A stretch of 64,000 nt of DNA from Oasisia sp. SBJ-2009 (taxonomy: Eukaryota > Annelida > Polychaeta > Sabellida > Siboglinidae), in assembly GCA_964017155.1 (NCBI GenBank), contig OZ024857.1, positions 28,238,601-28,302,600 on the forward strand. The letters run 5' to 3'. The translations under genes were made by a program, and so were the position numbers. This document shows positions 35,918 through 48,490 of the stretch, piece by piece; within the stretch, counting starts at the first letter, position 1, and every line of letters begins with the position of its first letter. The notes under the pieces are model-generated. The model saw nothing but the letters and a program-made list of their open reading frames with translations. It did not search any database and was not told where the DNA came from.

Positions 35918-36120
35918 TTGCTGCAATTTATGGTCACATCTTTTGGCAGGATTCGTGTTATTAGCTTGCCTCTTTTTGAGTTACATCCGAAACCTTGCAA
36001 AATCCTTGGTCGTGGTATATGGTAAGTTTTTATCTTCTCTGGATGTTTACCTTCCTGATCCAACATGATTGTAACGCTGCCATACTCAGCCTTCTCTTTC
36101 ATTCTCTTCTGTGCATCCTC
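35918..36120 (-). CDS. TOP1: TOP1-B core exon (cap region)
   Basis: A 203-nt exon (67 codons plus two bases) starting after TTTGAAG and ending at a perfect AGCAA/GTAAGTG donor. It encodes EDAQKRMKEKAEYGSVTIML, DQEGKHPEKIKTYHIPRPRI, LQGFGCNSKRGKLITRILPK and DVTINCS. The IxPxDVTINCSK-type ending is diagnostic of TOP1, and the length fits the family. The family's FRGRG-like tract reads LQGFGCNS here. It follows the exon at 41185-41319 in phase 0. Confidence 0.92.
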
Positions 36121-36230
36121 CTTCAAATCAAAAAAACCCATACGAATTAAGATTTTCTTCTTAAAAATGTCTACCACATCTGACTATCTTACAGAAGGAA
36201 TTTGACAGTTAGTAAGATCAGAAATAATAG

Positions 36231-39200
36231 TCAAGTGAGCAATGTTAGCACGGAGACTGACACTGATGTATGGTAGCAACTAATGAGCAATGTTAGCATG
36301 GAGACTGACACTGATGTATGGTAGCAACTAATGAGCAATGTTAGCACGGAGACTGACACTGATGTATGGTAGCAACTAATGAGCAATGTTAGCACGGAGA
36401 CTGACACTGATGTATGGTAGCAACTAATGAGCAATGTCAGCATGGAGACTGACAGTGATGTATGGTAGCAACTAATGAGCAATGTTAGCATGGAGACTGA
36501 CAGTGATGTATGGTAGCAACTAATGAGCAATGTTAGCATGGAGACTGACAGTGATGTATGGTAGCAACTAATGAGCAATGTTAGCATGGAGACTGACAGT
36601 GATGTATGGTAGCAACTAATGAGCAATGTTAGCATGGAGACTGACAGTGATGTATGGTAGCAACTAATGAGCAATGTTAGCACGGAGACTGACAGTGATG
36701 TATGGTAGCAACTAATGAGCAATGTTAGCACGGAGACTGACACTGATGTATGGTAGCAACTAATGAGCAATGTTAGCATGGAGACTGACAGTGATGTATG
36801 GTAGCAACTAATGAGCAATGTTAGCATGGAGACTGACAGTGATGTATGGTAGCAACTAATGAGCAATGTTAGCATGGAGACTGACAGTGATGTATGGTAG
36901 CAACTAATGAGCAATGTTAGCATGGAGACTGACAGTGATGTATGGTAGCAACTAATGAGCAATGTTAGCATGGAGACTGACAGTGATGTATGGTAGCAAC
37001 TAATGAGCAATGTTAGCATGGAGACTAACAGTGATGTATGGTAGCAACTAATGAGCAATGTTAGCGTGGAGACTGACCGTGATGTATGGTAGCAACTAAT
37101 GAGCAATGTTAGCACGGAGACTGACACTGATGTATGGTAGCAACTAATGAGCAATATTAGCACGGAGACTGACAGTGATGTATGGTAGCAACTAATGAGC
37201 AATGTTAGCACGGAGACTGACAGTGATGTATGGTAGCAACTAATGAGCAATGATAGCATGGAGACTGACAGTGATGTATGGTAGCAACTAATGAGCAATA
37301 TTAGCACGGAGACTGACAGTGATGTATGGTAGCAACTAATGAGCAATGTTAGCGCGGAGACTGACAGTGATGTATGGTAGCAACTAATGAGCAATGTTAG
37401 CATGGAGACTGACAGTGATGTATGGTAGCAACTAATGAGCAATGTTAGCACGGAGACTGACAGTGATGTATGGTAGCAACTAATGAGCAAGGTTAGCATG
37501 GAGACTGACAGTGATGTATGGTAGCAACTAATGAGCAATGTTAGCATGGAGACGGACAGTGATGTTTGGTAGCAACTAATGAGCAATGTTAGCACGGAGA
37601 CTGACACTGATGTATGGTAGCAACTAATGAGCAATGTTAGCATGGAGACTGACAGTGATGTATGGTAGCAACTAATGCGCAATGTTAGCATGGAGACTGA
37701 CATTGATGTATGGTAGCAACTAATGAGCAATGTTAGCATGGAGACTGACAGTGATGTATGGTAGCAACTAATGAGCAATGTTAGCACGGAGACTGACAGT
37801 GATGTATGGTAGCAACTAATGAGCAATGTTAGCACGGAGACTGACAGTGATGTATGGTAGCAACTAATGAGCAATGTTAGCACGGAGACTGACAGAGATA
37901 TATGGATGCAACTAATGAGCAATGTTAGCATGGAGACTGACAGTGATGTATGGTAGCAACTAATGAGCAATGTTAGCATGGAGACTGACAGTGATGTGTG
38001 GAACCAACTAATGAGCTACGTTAGCATGGAGACTGACAGTGATGTATGGTAGCAACTAATGAGCAATGTTAGCACGGAGACTGACAGAGATGTATGGATG
38101 CAACTAATGAGCAATGTTAGCATGGAGACTGACAGTGATGTATGGTAGCAACTAATGAGCAATGTTAGCATGGAGACTGACAGTGATGTGTGGAACCAAC
38201 TAATGAGCTACGTTAGCATGGAGACTGACAGTGATGTATGGAAGCAACTAATGAGCAATGTTAGCATGGAGACTGACTGTGATCTATGGAAGCAACTAAT
38301 GAGCTATGTTCGCATGGAGACTGACAGTGATGTATGGAAGCAACTAATGAGCAATGTTAGCACAGAGACTGACAGTGATGTATTGAAGCAACTAATGAGC
38401 AATGTTAGCACGAAGACTGACAGTGATGTATTGAAGCAACTAATGAGCAATGTTAGCATGGAGACTGACGGTGATGTATGGAACCAACTAACAAGCAATG
38501 CTAGCACGGAGACTGACAGTGATGTATGGAAGCAACTAATGAGCAATGCTAGCATGGAGACTGACCGTGACGTATGGAAGCCACTAATGAGCAATGTTAG
38601 CACGGAGACTGACAGTGATGTATGGATGCAACTAATGAGCAATGCTAGCACGGAGATTGACAGTGATGTATGGAAGCTACTTATGAGCAATGCTAGCACG
38701 GAGACTGACACTGATGTATGGTAGCAACTAATGAGCAATGTTAGCACGGAGACTGACAGTGATGTATGGATGCAACTAATGAGCAATGTTAGCACGGAGA
38801 TTGACAGTGATGTATGGAAGCAACTAATGAGCAATGTTAGCACGGAGACTGACAGTGATGTATGGATGCAACTAATGAGCAATGCTAACATGGAGACTGA
38901 CAGTAATGTATGGAAGCAACTAATGAGCAATGTTAGCACATAGACTGACAGTGATGTATGGTAGCAACGAATGAGCAATGTTAGCATGGAGACTGACAGT
39001 GATGTATGGTATCAATTAATGAGCAATAATGCTAGCACGGAGACTGACAATGATGTATGGAAGCAACTAATGAGCAATGTTAGCATGGAGACTGACAGTG
39101 ATGTATGGAAGCAACTAATGAGCAATGTTAGCATGGAGACTGACAGTGATGTATGGAAGCAATTAATGAGCAATGTTAGCATGGAGACTGACAGTGATGT

Positions 39201-41175
39201 ATGGAAGCAACTAATGAGCAATGTTAGCATGGAGACTGACAGTGATGTATGGAAGCAATTAATGAGCAATGTTAGCATGGAGACTGACAGTGATGTATGG
39301 AAGCAACTAATGAGCAATGTTAGCATGGAGACTGACAGTGATGTATGGAAGCAATTAATGAGCAATGTTAGCATGGAGACTGACAGTGATGTATGGAAGC
39401 AATTAATGAGCAATGCTAGCATGGAGACTGACAGTGATGTATGGAAGCAACTAATGAGCAATGTTAGCACGGAGACTGACCGTGACGTATGGAAGCCACT
39501 AATGAGCAATGTTAGCATGGAGACTGACAGAGATGTATGGATGCAACTAATGAGCAATGCTAGCACGGAGACTGACAGTGATGTATGGATGCAACTAATG
39601 AGCAATGCTAGCATGGAGACTGACAGTAATGTATGGAAGCAACTAATGAGCAATGTTAGCACATAGACTGACAGTGATGTATGGTAGCAACGAATGAGCA
39701 ATGTTAGCATGAAGACTGACAGTGATGTATGGAAGCAATTAATGAGCAATGCTAGCACGGAGACTGACAGTGATGTATGGAAGCAACTAATGAACAATGT
39801 TAGCATGGAGACTGACAGTGATGTATGGAAGCAACTAATGAGCAATGTTAGCATGAAGACTGACAGTGATGTATGGAAGCAATTAATGAGCAATGTTAGC
39901 ATGGAGACTGACAGTGATGTATGGAAGCAACTAATGAGCAATGTTAGCATGGAGACTGACAGTGATGTATGGAAGCAATTAATGAGCAATGTTAGCATGG
40001 AGACTGACAGTTATGTATGGAAGCAATTAATGAGCAATGCTAGCACGGAGACTGACAGTGATGTATGGAAGCAACTAATCAGCAATGTTAGCAAGGAGAC
40101 TGACAGTGATGTATGGAAGCAACTAATGAGCAATGCTAGCACGGAGACTGACAGTGATGTATGGAAGCAACTAATGAGCAATGCTAGCACGGAGACTGAC
40201 AGTGATGTATGGAAGCAACTAATGAGCAATGCTAGCACGGAGACTAACAGTGATGTATGGAAGTAAATAATGAGCAATGTTAGCATGGAGACTGACAGTG
40301 ATGCATGGAAGTAATTAATTAACTATGTTAGCATGGAGACTGACTGTGATGTATGGAAGCAACTAATGAGCTATGTTAGCACGGAGACTGACAGTGATGT
40401 ATGGAAGTAACTAATGAGCTATGTTAGCACGGAGATTGACTGTGATGTATGGAAGCAACTAATGAGCAATGTTAGCATAGAGACTGACAGTGATGTATGG
40501 AAGCAACTAATGAGCTATGTTAGCATGGAGACTGACAGTGATGTATGGAAGCAACTATGAGCTATGTTAGCACGGAGACTGACTGTCATGTATGGAAGCA
40601 AATAATGAGCAATGTTAGCATGGAGACTGACAGTGATGTATGGAAGCAACTAATGGGCTATGTTAGCTTGGAGACTGACAGTGATGTATGGAAGCAACTA
40701 ATGAGCAATGTTAGCATGGAGACTGACAGTGACGTATGGAAGCAACTAATGAGCAATGTTAGCATGGAGACTGACAGTGATGTATGGAAGCAACTAATGA
40801 GCTATGTTTGCATGGAGACTGACAGTGATGTATGGAAGCAACTAATGAGCAATGTTAGCATGGAGACTGACAGTGATGTAAGGAAGCAACTAATGAGCTA
40901 TGTTAGCATGGAGACTGACAGTGATGTATGGAAGCAACTAATGAGCTATGTTAGCATGGAGGCTGACAGTGATGTATGGAAGCAACTAATGAGCAATGTT
41001 AAAGTTAGCATGGAGACTGACAGTGATGTATGGAAGCAACTAATGAGCAATGTTAGCATGGAGACTGACAGTGACGTATGGAAGCAACTAATGAGCAATG
41101 TTAAAGTTAGCATGGAGACTGACAGTGATGTATAGAAGCATCTAATGAGCAATGTTATCATGGAGACTGACAGTG
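36231..41175. repeat. 48-bp minisatellite filling a TOP1-B intron, ~103 copies
   Basis: Unit GATGTATGGTAGCAACTAAT, then GAGCAATGTTAGCATGGAGA, then CTGACAGT. Two main subfamilies: GGTAGCAAC (36.2-38.2 kb) and GGAAGCAAC (38.2-41.1 kb), with ACGGAG/ATGGAG and GAGCTATG variants. The array runs from ~110 bp before the acceptor of exon 35918-36120 to ~9 bp from the donor of exon 41185-41319, about 98% of the intron. Because 48 is a multiple of three, long open frames (up to 582 codons) appear on both strands. Confidence 0.97.
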
Positions 41176-41184
41176 ATGTCGTAC

Positions 41185-41319
41185 ATCTTTCTCCTCCTTT
41201 GTACGTTTCTTATGCTTCAGTTTGAGTCGAGTGAAGTGTTCAGAAATTTCAGAGAAGTCACACTTTGTCAAGTCTTTGATGGTTTCCTTTTCTTCCACAG
41301 TCATTGTCTCACGCCAGTC
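41185..41319 (-). CDS. TOP1: TOP1-B core exon
   Basis: A 135-nt exon (45 codons, phase 0 both sides) between TTTCTTATAG and AAAGAT/GTACGA. It encodes DWRETMTVEEKETIKDLTKC, DFSEISEHFTRLKLKHKKRT and KEEKD, the family segment beginning DWR.EM and containing the LxKCDF box. It joins its neighbours on both sides without gaps. Confidence 0.93.
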
Positions 41320-42088
41320 CTATAAGAAACACACATCATTGTCAACGGACATGTCATTGTCAACTGTCACCCATTCTGTTCCGGCAAACCTGTTGTAAAG
41401 CTATATGTCATATGTACACTGTCCCCCAGATTGTGTTTAGTTACTTTGTTAATTAGCCTGTAATGATGTTCGCAGTCTGAAAGTTACTACCCACAACAAA
41501 ATGTTCGAAGTTTAAAGAAAACATCTGGTTTCAAAAAAGCTATAACGGCAAAACTGTCTTGACAGTTGAGTAACCAATATCTTTTAAATTTAATGATTTC
41601 CCATTTTTTCACATTCACCACAACCAATTCTCAATTCTACAATCATAATATGTACTATTATTATTATTATAAGTATTTTTATTATTATTAGTATGTGTAT
41701 TTTTATGATAATTTATTTCGATATTTGATGCCATGTTTTATGATTTTTTTACTTTTAGTCTCTTTCTATGATATGTTGTAACAGCGCCTTCGAACAAGGT
41801 AACTTGGATTTATGGTGCTATATAAATGCTTTTATTATTATTATTATTATTATTCCTTATAAAGATAACTACGCTTGGGAATTCTGTGTAGAGAAAAAGC
41901 CGCCTCCATTTAACAATGCAGTGATTGTTTAGGAGCAATGATAAGAAGAATGAGATGACATATCCCTATCCTGAGTCAGACACTAGAGTTATTTTTAATA
42001 AAGCCCATACAGCTCAAATAACTTACAAAAGTGCTTTGGTAATTACTTATTCTTAGCGTATCTTAGCTGCTATTAATTTTTAGCAAAC
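41320..42088 (-). other. TOP1-B intron with ATT/TTA short repeats
   Basis: 769-bp intron; (TTA)n at ~41655-41690 and (ATT)n at ~41829-41853. No other feature seen. Confidence 0.7.
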
Positions 42089-42325
42089 CTTCCAGAAGTT
42101 CTCGTTGAAGATGTCGTCCTCCACACAGGGTTTTTGCAGCAGACGAGCGTAGAAAGTAGCTGCTTCCTCTGCCCTCTCACTCAGCTTAATCTCTTTCGGC
42201 TTCACCTTCTTGCCTTTGTACAACAACCTTACATCATCAGGTAGTGGTTCATAGGGTGGAGCAAACAATGGGCCTTTGTGCTCCAGAAATGTCCATTTGG
42301 TGCCGTCATCCATCTTATCTTCTTT
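42089..42325 (-). CDS. TOP1: TOP1-B first recognised core exon
   Basis: A 237-nt exon (79 codons, phase 0 both sides) from an ACCTCTTAG acceptor to a GTTTGC donor. It encodes KEDKMDDGTKWTFLEHKGPL followed by FAPPYEPLPDDVRLLYKGKK and a tail ending ENFWK. The W.FLEHKGP.FAPPYEPLP tract is the start of the conserved TOP1 core. The first ATG inside is not taken as a start because the family has a long charged N-terminal domain and a usable acceptor lies just upstream. The preceding exons, expected above 42330, could not be recognised. Confidence 0.93.
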
Positions 42326-42474
42326 CTAAGAGGTTACAGAGAAGATGACATGTGAAGGCAGTTTATGTTGAGTTGCAGCAACTGATTATGTTGTTGTTCT
42401 CTTAACATGGATACCATCATGAAAATGTGGTAATGAGGTAATGAGGGAGCCTCGCCAGACCAGTACTCAAAGTG

Positions 42475-42492
42475 GTGAGAGAGAGGGGGGGT

Positions 42493-42523
<31 letters not shown>

Positions 42524-42605
42524 CAGACAGAGAGACAGACAGAGAGACAGACAGGCAGACAGACAAGCAGGCAGGCAGACAGAGAGACAGACAGACAGAC
42601 AGAGC
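42475..42605. repeat. (GA)n/(GACA)n microsatellite
   Basis: Imperfect GAGA, GACAGACA and GGCAGACA runs; the purine-rich strand is plus. Confidence 0.95.
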
Positions 42606-42714
42606 AAAAGGGATGGAGCACAGAAGTGCATGAGAGGGTCTTCCTCCCTTGTGGTCAAAGCAAATGCACAACATAACAGATAAAATTACTTGTTAAAAGC
42701 ATAACAATAATGAA

Positions 42715-42838
42715 GATGGAGATTGGAAAAATGCATGAGTGAGGAGAGGGATGGGGAGTTGGAGGGGAAGAGAGGGAGGAAGGAAAGGAGCCTAAGGAGG
42801 AAGAGAGGGAATGGTGGAGATATGGCAGAGATAGAGAG
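42715..42838. repeat. Polypurine tract
   Basis: Over 90% A/G on the plus strand (for example GGGGAAGAGAGGGAGGAAGG). Such tracts can form triplex DNA. Confidence 0.8.
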
Positions 42839-43500
42839 GTCCTGTCACAACTCTCAAAGAAATGCTCAGATACAATAAACCGTTTTGAAAAGGCCTTAAT
42901 AATTTAGGCAAGTTAAGTATAAGATTACAATGGGATTGGCATTTCACCAGTATATTTTTATACTTAAATGAAAACAACAGTTCTCTGATCGCATAATCTG
43001 TTGCCATAATGAGCTAGATTATGTGGCTTCAAAAACTCATTTTAATGTCACCCAATGAAATGGCCAATGAGGAGTGTGGTCAGCCACACAGGTTTAAGTC
43101 AGCCACATGCTGCTCGTGTTACATGCAATGTTTAGGACATGACAATTCATCATATTAGGATTCCGACCATTCGTGTATTAGACTCACTTAAAACCGACTG
43201 TCCCTTGGCTGAGAAGTAATGCAGAAGATTTGAGGGGCTAAAAAGTGCTACCATCTTACAGAGCCTGGGTAATCAAGGCTAGTTGTGTATCCACCTTCAA
43301 ATTGGGGTGGGTATTTGCAATGTTCCCATAGCTGATGCAGTAGCAACTGGCAAAGTCGATCAACTGAGCACTATACTTGTATAGTTCAACTCCGCTCAAT
43401 CCTCAACTTTAGGCAGCCGATCGGCCAGTAGTAGCGTAGCTCAACAAGGATCGAGGATCATGGTGTAGAAGCATTCGGCTGGATATACTTAGATATACTG

Positions 43501-45299
43501 TATACACATTATTGGAATTGATCAATTCAATTCCAGAAATGAAGCAGGAATTGGAATGAAAAATTTTGAAAAAAAATAAATTTCATTGGAATTGAAAGAT
43601 TCTGAATTGAATGAAAAGGAATTGAGCAGATGATATCTTTGTGATGCTGTTAAGGACATCTGACAGAGAGTTAGGAGTACTGCTGTGTAGGCAAGTGTTT
43701 AATGATCAAGAAAAGTTGCGCAATGAATCTGGTGGTCAAACATTACCCAGCAGCTATAATCAGTGGATGAAACTAATGAATGGGAAGTCAATTAGACTGG
43801 TCCTACTGCCTTGTGTGAATGAGTGCTTCAAAGAACCACTGAAATTGCCTAGATAACAATCACATTTTCCCAGTGTCACATGCTAAGCAAATACTAGGAC
43901 TACCCAGTGAAGCCAGGATATCTCCAAACTGTCCAATGTGTAACCAGTTAAAGTTCAAACATTACCAATGCAAACATAAGCCCAGTGAAGACTGACAACA
44001 CTTGTAGATTTTAACCAGAATGTGTCAACCATCATTTATATCAATCTTTAAAAAATATAAATATCTAATTATATCTCACCCAGCCAGTACTACCCAGTAG
44101 CCATTCAGTGGTTTTATATGTTCTTCCTAGCTACTCAGTCAGTTTGTAACAGCTTGCCTGTATTGACGTTTAAACACTGTGTAATATTACGAGTTAATTG
44201 TTTATCTTATTTCTGCATGCTTCATTACGCTACATGTCAGTGAGTCAAACCCATTTTATTTGGGATGCTCCTACTTACTAAAGAAACCAGGAATCGTGGC
44301 TACCATATTAGTTTGCTAAGTAATACGAAGCGAGTATATGTTTGTATGAGAGCTTTATATATATTTATGTGGGACCACACTACCAGATAATGTTGTGCCT
44401 CGGAAACGTGGCTAGTTTGCTGATAAATTATATATGACACAAGTCGGAATGTATGTTTGTATAGGAGCTATTGAGTAGCCAGCTTTTATGTAGATTCAAT
44501 AACTATAATATGTACAAAGAAATCAACTACTACTAGGTTATACAGCAAAGGTGGGGGAACCGACCACACACGGCCACTCCTGTAATAGATTGGCTCCCCC
44601 CACCATATATACATGCGTGTAAAGCCAGTCATTAGCTTTGCATATATTATGCAGAAAAAACATTACAATAATCAAAATGGCAATCTTAATTAATAACAAT
44701 ATCAACTCAGAACATCAAAGGTGGGGGGGGGGACCAACCACACGCAGGTGGAAGGATTCAACAACTCAATAATGACAATAGGTACACTGTATAATGACTC
44801 TCTGTGTGCTAGCAACAGAGATGGGGAAAGCGCTCTAAAACCCCATCATGTACATATATAATACAAAGTGGCTCTAGCTCCAGACCTGGATGCGGAACCT
44901 CTAAGCTATTCGTACGGCACTTTTCCGCATTGTATGTGTACATTGTGCAGTAAGTGTGAGTGAATATAGGGGCGCATATACATCGCAGCATACATGCGCG
45001 AATCACCAAATGCATTTGCTGGCAGCCATCTTCATTTCAATAGGTCGATGTAATGATCATGTTACGGAAAGTCACTGTCGATAATTCGTTTAATACTTGT
45101 TTTATTATTTATGTGCATAGTACTGCATATGAAGTAACAAATGGGACAACAATGTTAAACTAACAAAAAAACACATGCGGACATTGGACAATCAAAAATG
45201 TGCACAACAGGATGCTATTTGGGAGCCAAAGGCACAAATCCTTATGACTGGTAATATAATTTCATCTGTAGGTTCAGAGTGAGCCAACTTCATCAACAT
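43501..45299. other. No gene recognised
   Basis: Includes repeated GGAATTGAA words at 43510-43625 and two similar G-rich pieces (AAAGGTGGGGG) near 44545 and 44718. A 71-codon open frame at 43641-43856 (plus) has no recognisable motif. Confidence 0.4.
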
Positions 45300-45689
45300 C
45301 GTCAACGACTCCTTTGTCAGCAACAAAGAGAAAGTTTGATTATCGTCACCTGCCAGATGTAGGTGAAACTGAAGATGACACTTGCACCAGTGATGTGACA
45401 GCCGTCATGCTTCACTGTCAAGTGATGTCGGCACTCGTAGAGGGCTTGGCGTGTATGTTGTGTGGTTGCAGCACCCTCATCATTCGACCTGTGGACTGCA
45501 ACCTTGGCCTCGTTTGTCTGCTGCTGACGACGTACAGCAGCGATCGACTCGGTGGAGCGACAGTTGCCAATGTGCCATATGTGGTGACACGTTCGGTCAT
45601 TACCGCCACCGTGGACATGGGAGTGGGTCATGCTGGCCTTGTGAAGCTGGGTCGTCATCTTGACATGAGCGTGCGTAAGACGTACATGT

Positions 45690-45955
45690 GAGACGATTGC
45701 CAAGGCGAACCTAGTGGCGACTTCATCAATCATTGTCTGCCATACGCATGAGGTTCACTGGTAAGATGTATGCAAAACATGTGAGACGATTGCCAAGGCG
45801 TACATAGTGGCGACTTCATCAATCATTGTCCGCCATACGCATGAGGTTCACTGGTAAGATGTAAGCAAAACATGTGAGATGATTGCCAAGGCGAACGTAG
45901 TGGCGATTTCATCACTCATTGACGAGGCGGCCGAAGTTGTCCGCCATATGCATGA
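45690..45955. repeat. ~95-bp tandem triplication inside the transposase
   Basis: Three copies starting ACATGTGAGACGATTGCCAA; the third is diverged and continues into the authentic downstream coding sequence. It inserts stop codons into the transposase frame. Confidence 0.9.
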
Positions 45956-46194
45956 GGTTTGGGATTTTGTTTGGGTTTTGTGACTGAGGAGGACATCATC
46001 AACCTTGCTGTGAGCTTCGACGGCACGTGGATGAATCGCGGCCACAAGTCGAAGTATGCCATCGGATGCATGATTGAGGTTGCGACAGGACACGTCATCG
46101 ACTTTGTGATTTTGTCACTGTACTGTCACAGTTGTGCAGGTGCTGTGGCACGCTACGGTGGGGAAGAGACGGCTGCATACTAGAAATGGAAGGA

Positions 46195-47370
46195 GGATGT
46201 GACGGTAACTACAGACACATGGACTATGACTCTAACTACAGACACATGGACTGTGACCGTAACTACAGACACGGACTATGACTCTAACTACAGACACACG
46301 GACTGTGACCGTAACTACAGACACACGGACTGTGACCGTAACTACAGACACACGGACTATGACTCTAACTACAGACACACGGACTGTGACCATAACTACA
46401 GACACTGACTATGACTCTAACTACAGACACACGGACTGTGACTCTAACTACAGACACACGGACTGTGACCGTAACTACAGACACACGGACTGTGACCGAA
46501 ACTACAGACACACGGACTGTGACTGTAACTACAGACACACGGACTGTGACTGTAACTACAGACACACGGACTGTGACCGTAACTACAGACACACGGACTG
46601 TGACCGTAACTACAGACACACGGACTGTGACCGTAACTACAGACACACGGACTGTGACTGTAACTACAGACACACGGACTGTGACCGTAACTACAGACAC
46701 ACGGACTGTGACCGTAACTACAGACACACGGACTGTGACCGTAACTACAGACACACGGACTGTGACTCTAACTACAGACACGCGGACTGTGACCGTAACT
46801 ACAGACACGCGGACTGTGACCGTAACTACAGACACACGGACTGTGACCGTAACTACAGACACACGGACTGTGACCATAACTACAGACACACGGACTGTGA
46901 CTCTAACTACAGACACACGGACTGTGACTCTAACTACAGACACACGGACTGTGACTCTAACTACAGACACACGGACTGTGACCGTAACTACAGACACACG
47001 GACTGTGACCATAACTACAGACACACGGACTGTGACTCTAACTACAGACACACGGACTGTGACCGTAACTACAGACACATGGACTGTGACCGTAACTACA
47101 GACACACGGACTGTGACCATAACTACAGACACACGGACTGTGACCGTAACTACAGACACAGGGACTGTGACTGTAACTACAGACACACGGACTGTGACTG
47201 TAAATACAGGCACAAGGACTGTGACTGTAAATACAGGCACACGGAGTGTGACTGTAAATACAGACACACGGACTGTGACTGTAACTACAGACACACGGAC
47301 TGTGACTGTAACTACACACACACGGACTGTGACTGTAAATACAAACACACGGACTGTGACTGTAACTACA
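46195..47370. repeat. 27-bp minisatellite within the transposase, ~43 copies
   Basis: Unit GTAACTACAGACACACGGAC followed by TGTGACC. Translated in the transposase frame it gives repeated TDCDxNYRH, and the array ends exactly where the transposase resumes with CDCNYSGS. The repeat thus arose from the protein's own Cys-Asp-Cys-Asn-Tyr codons. The unit is a multiple of three and leaves the frame open throughout. Confidence 0.95.
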
Positions 47371-48289
47371 GTGGCTCATGTGGAGGGATGGAGATGGCTG
47401 CGGCCGAGCAGCTGTGGGAGCGTTCCATTGATAACTATGGGTTCTGCTACACTACCCTTTTGTCAGATGGAGACGCCAAGACCCACAACCATCTGTGCAG
47501 CCTCAAAGTGTATGGTGATACACCCGTTGAGATAGAGGAGTCTGTCAACCACATGGCAAATTGGCTTGGCATGGCCCTACATAAACTGGCAACTGAGAGC
47601 AAGAAGAGTGGCATCACCCATGGTGGTCATGGCCACGGCAAGTTGATGCATGCCACAATCGCCAAGCTCAAGGGCTACTATCCAGGCCCATCCACATGAT
47701 GAGAAGGCGATGACCGATGCTGTATTTGCATAATTTTATCACGCCATCTCCACAGCACGATGGTTGCCCTGATGGTGCTTCTTCAAGCGTGCGAAGGCAA
47801 CGGGTCCGACGCCAGGCCCTCATCATGACATCGGCATGCCACGGGTCATCTCTGGTGGCATCTCACGTGAAGGAAGCTTTACATGAGGTTGGGCCATCCC
47901 GGTCCGCTCCGTCGTTGTCTGAGGGGGGCAACGCAGAATGCAAATGAATCATTGCACTCCAAGATCAGGGCAAAGTGCCACAAGACCGGATTTGTCGGCT
48001 TGGAGAGGCTGACCGCTGCGAAATGTGTTGCCATCGCAGAATTTAACAGTGGCATTGAGCTCTACTTGGGCAGGCTCTGTGAGGCGGTGGGCATTGTGTC
48101 TGGCTCGCAACTACTGGCATCAGCCAAGAAGGCTGACATGCAGCGACTAAGGCAGTCGTTGCGTCAGGCGCAAGCCATTACGAAGGAGGCAAGGCGGGCT
48201 CGCAAGGCGGCACATGTCTCTGACAGTGGCAGCTATGCCAAAGGAGGCTTTTAGGTGCACATGCACAACAAGTTAGGGACATTTATAAG

Positions 48290-48490
48290 TTTCACATTGC
48301 ACCAGCGATGTCTTAGGCTGGTGGAACATTTCTTCTAGACATTATTTACCTACTACTATTGTTTTAAATGATGGAACATTTTTCACACTGGTGGGTCATT
48401 TCGACTTGACATTATTTATCTGCTAATGTCTTTACAGATGGAATTTGTTTAGACTGGTGGGACATTTCGAGATGATGTTATTTAACAAAT
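48290..48490. repeat. ~75-bp imperfect direct repeats (three)
   Basis: CTGGTGGRACATTTC followed by ACATTATTTA, three times, just after the transposase. They could belong to its 3' terminal region. Confidence 0.6.

Larger units (their letters stand above)
42326..43500. other. Low-complexity stretch upstream of the first seen TOP1-B exon
   Basis: Contains a GA/GACA microsatellite (42475-42605), a ~120-bp polypurine tract (42715-42838) and a fragment of the foldback arm (42880-42930). No exon recognised. Confidence 0.6.
45300..48254 (+). pseudogene. Mutator-like transposase, disrupted
   Basis: Plus-strand fragments follow the order of metazoan Mutator-like transposases. N-terminal part at 45314-45691 (ATKRKFDYRHLP; LGGATVANVPYVVTRSVITA; GHAGLVKLGRHLDMSV). 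Catalytic-domain start at ~45959-46183 (VSFDGTWMNRGHKSKYAIGC; GHVIDFVILSLYCHSC). After a large repeat insertion, 47365-47697 (NYSGSCGGMEMAAAEQLWER; SDGDAKTHNHLCSLKVYGD) and the C-terminal piece at 47883-48254 (GATQNANESLHSKIRAKCHK, then TGFVGLERLTAAKCVAIAEF). Disruptions are the triplication at 45690-45955, an in-frame TAG at ~46181, the 27-bp array, and frameshifts at 47.7-47.9 kb. Terminal repeats not found. Confidence 0.85.

Noticed and set aside
36231..40266. Open frames of 190-582 codons on both strands across the 48-bp array
   Set aside because: A unit length divisible by three keeps all stop-free frames open; the protein is pure repeat and the array is intronic.
42334..42683. Open frames rich in Cys/Leu/Ser or Arg/Gln/Asp over the GA/GACA tract
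   Set aside because: Low-complexity translation; no TOP1 or other domain.
45317..45733. 138-codon minus-strand frame opposite the transposase N-terminus
   Set aside because: The plus strand matches the Mutator-like transposase order; the minus frame has no recognisable motif.
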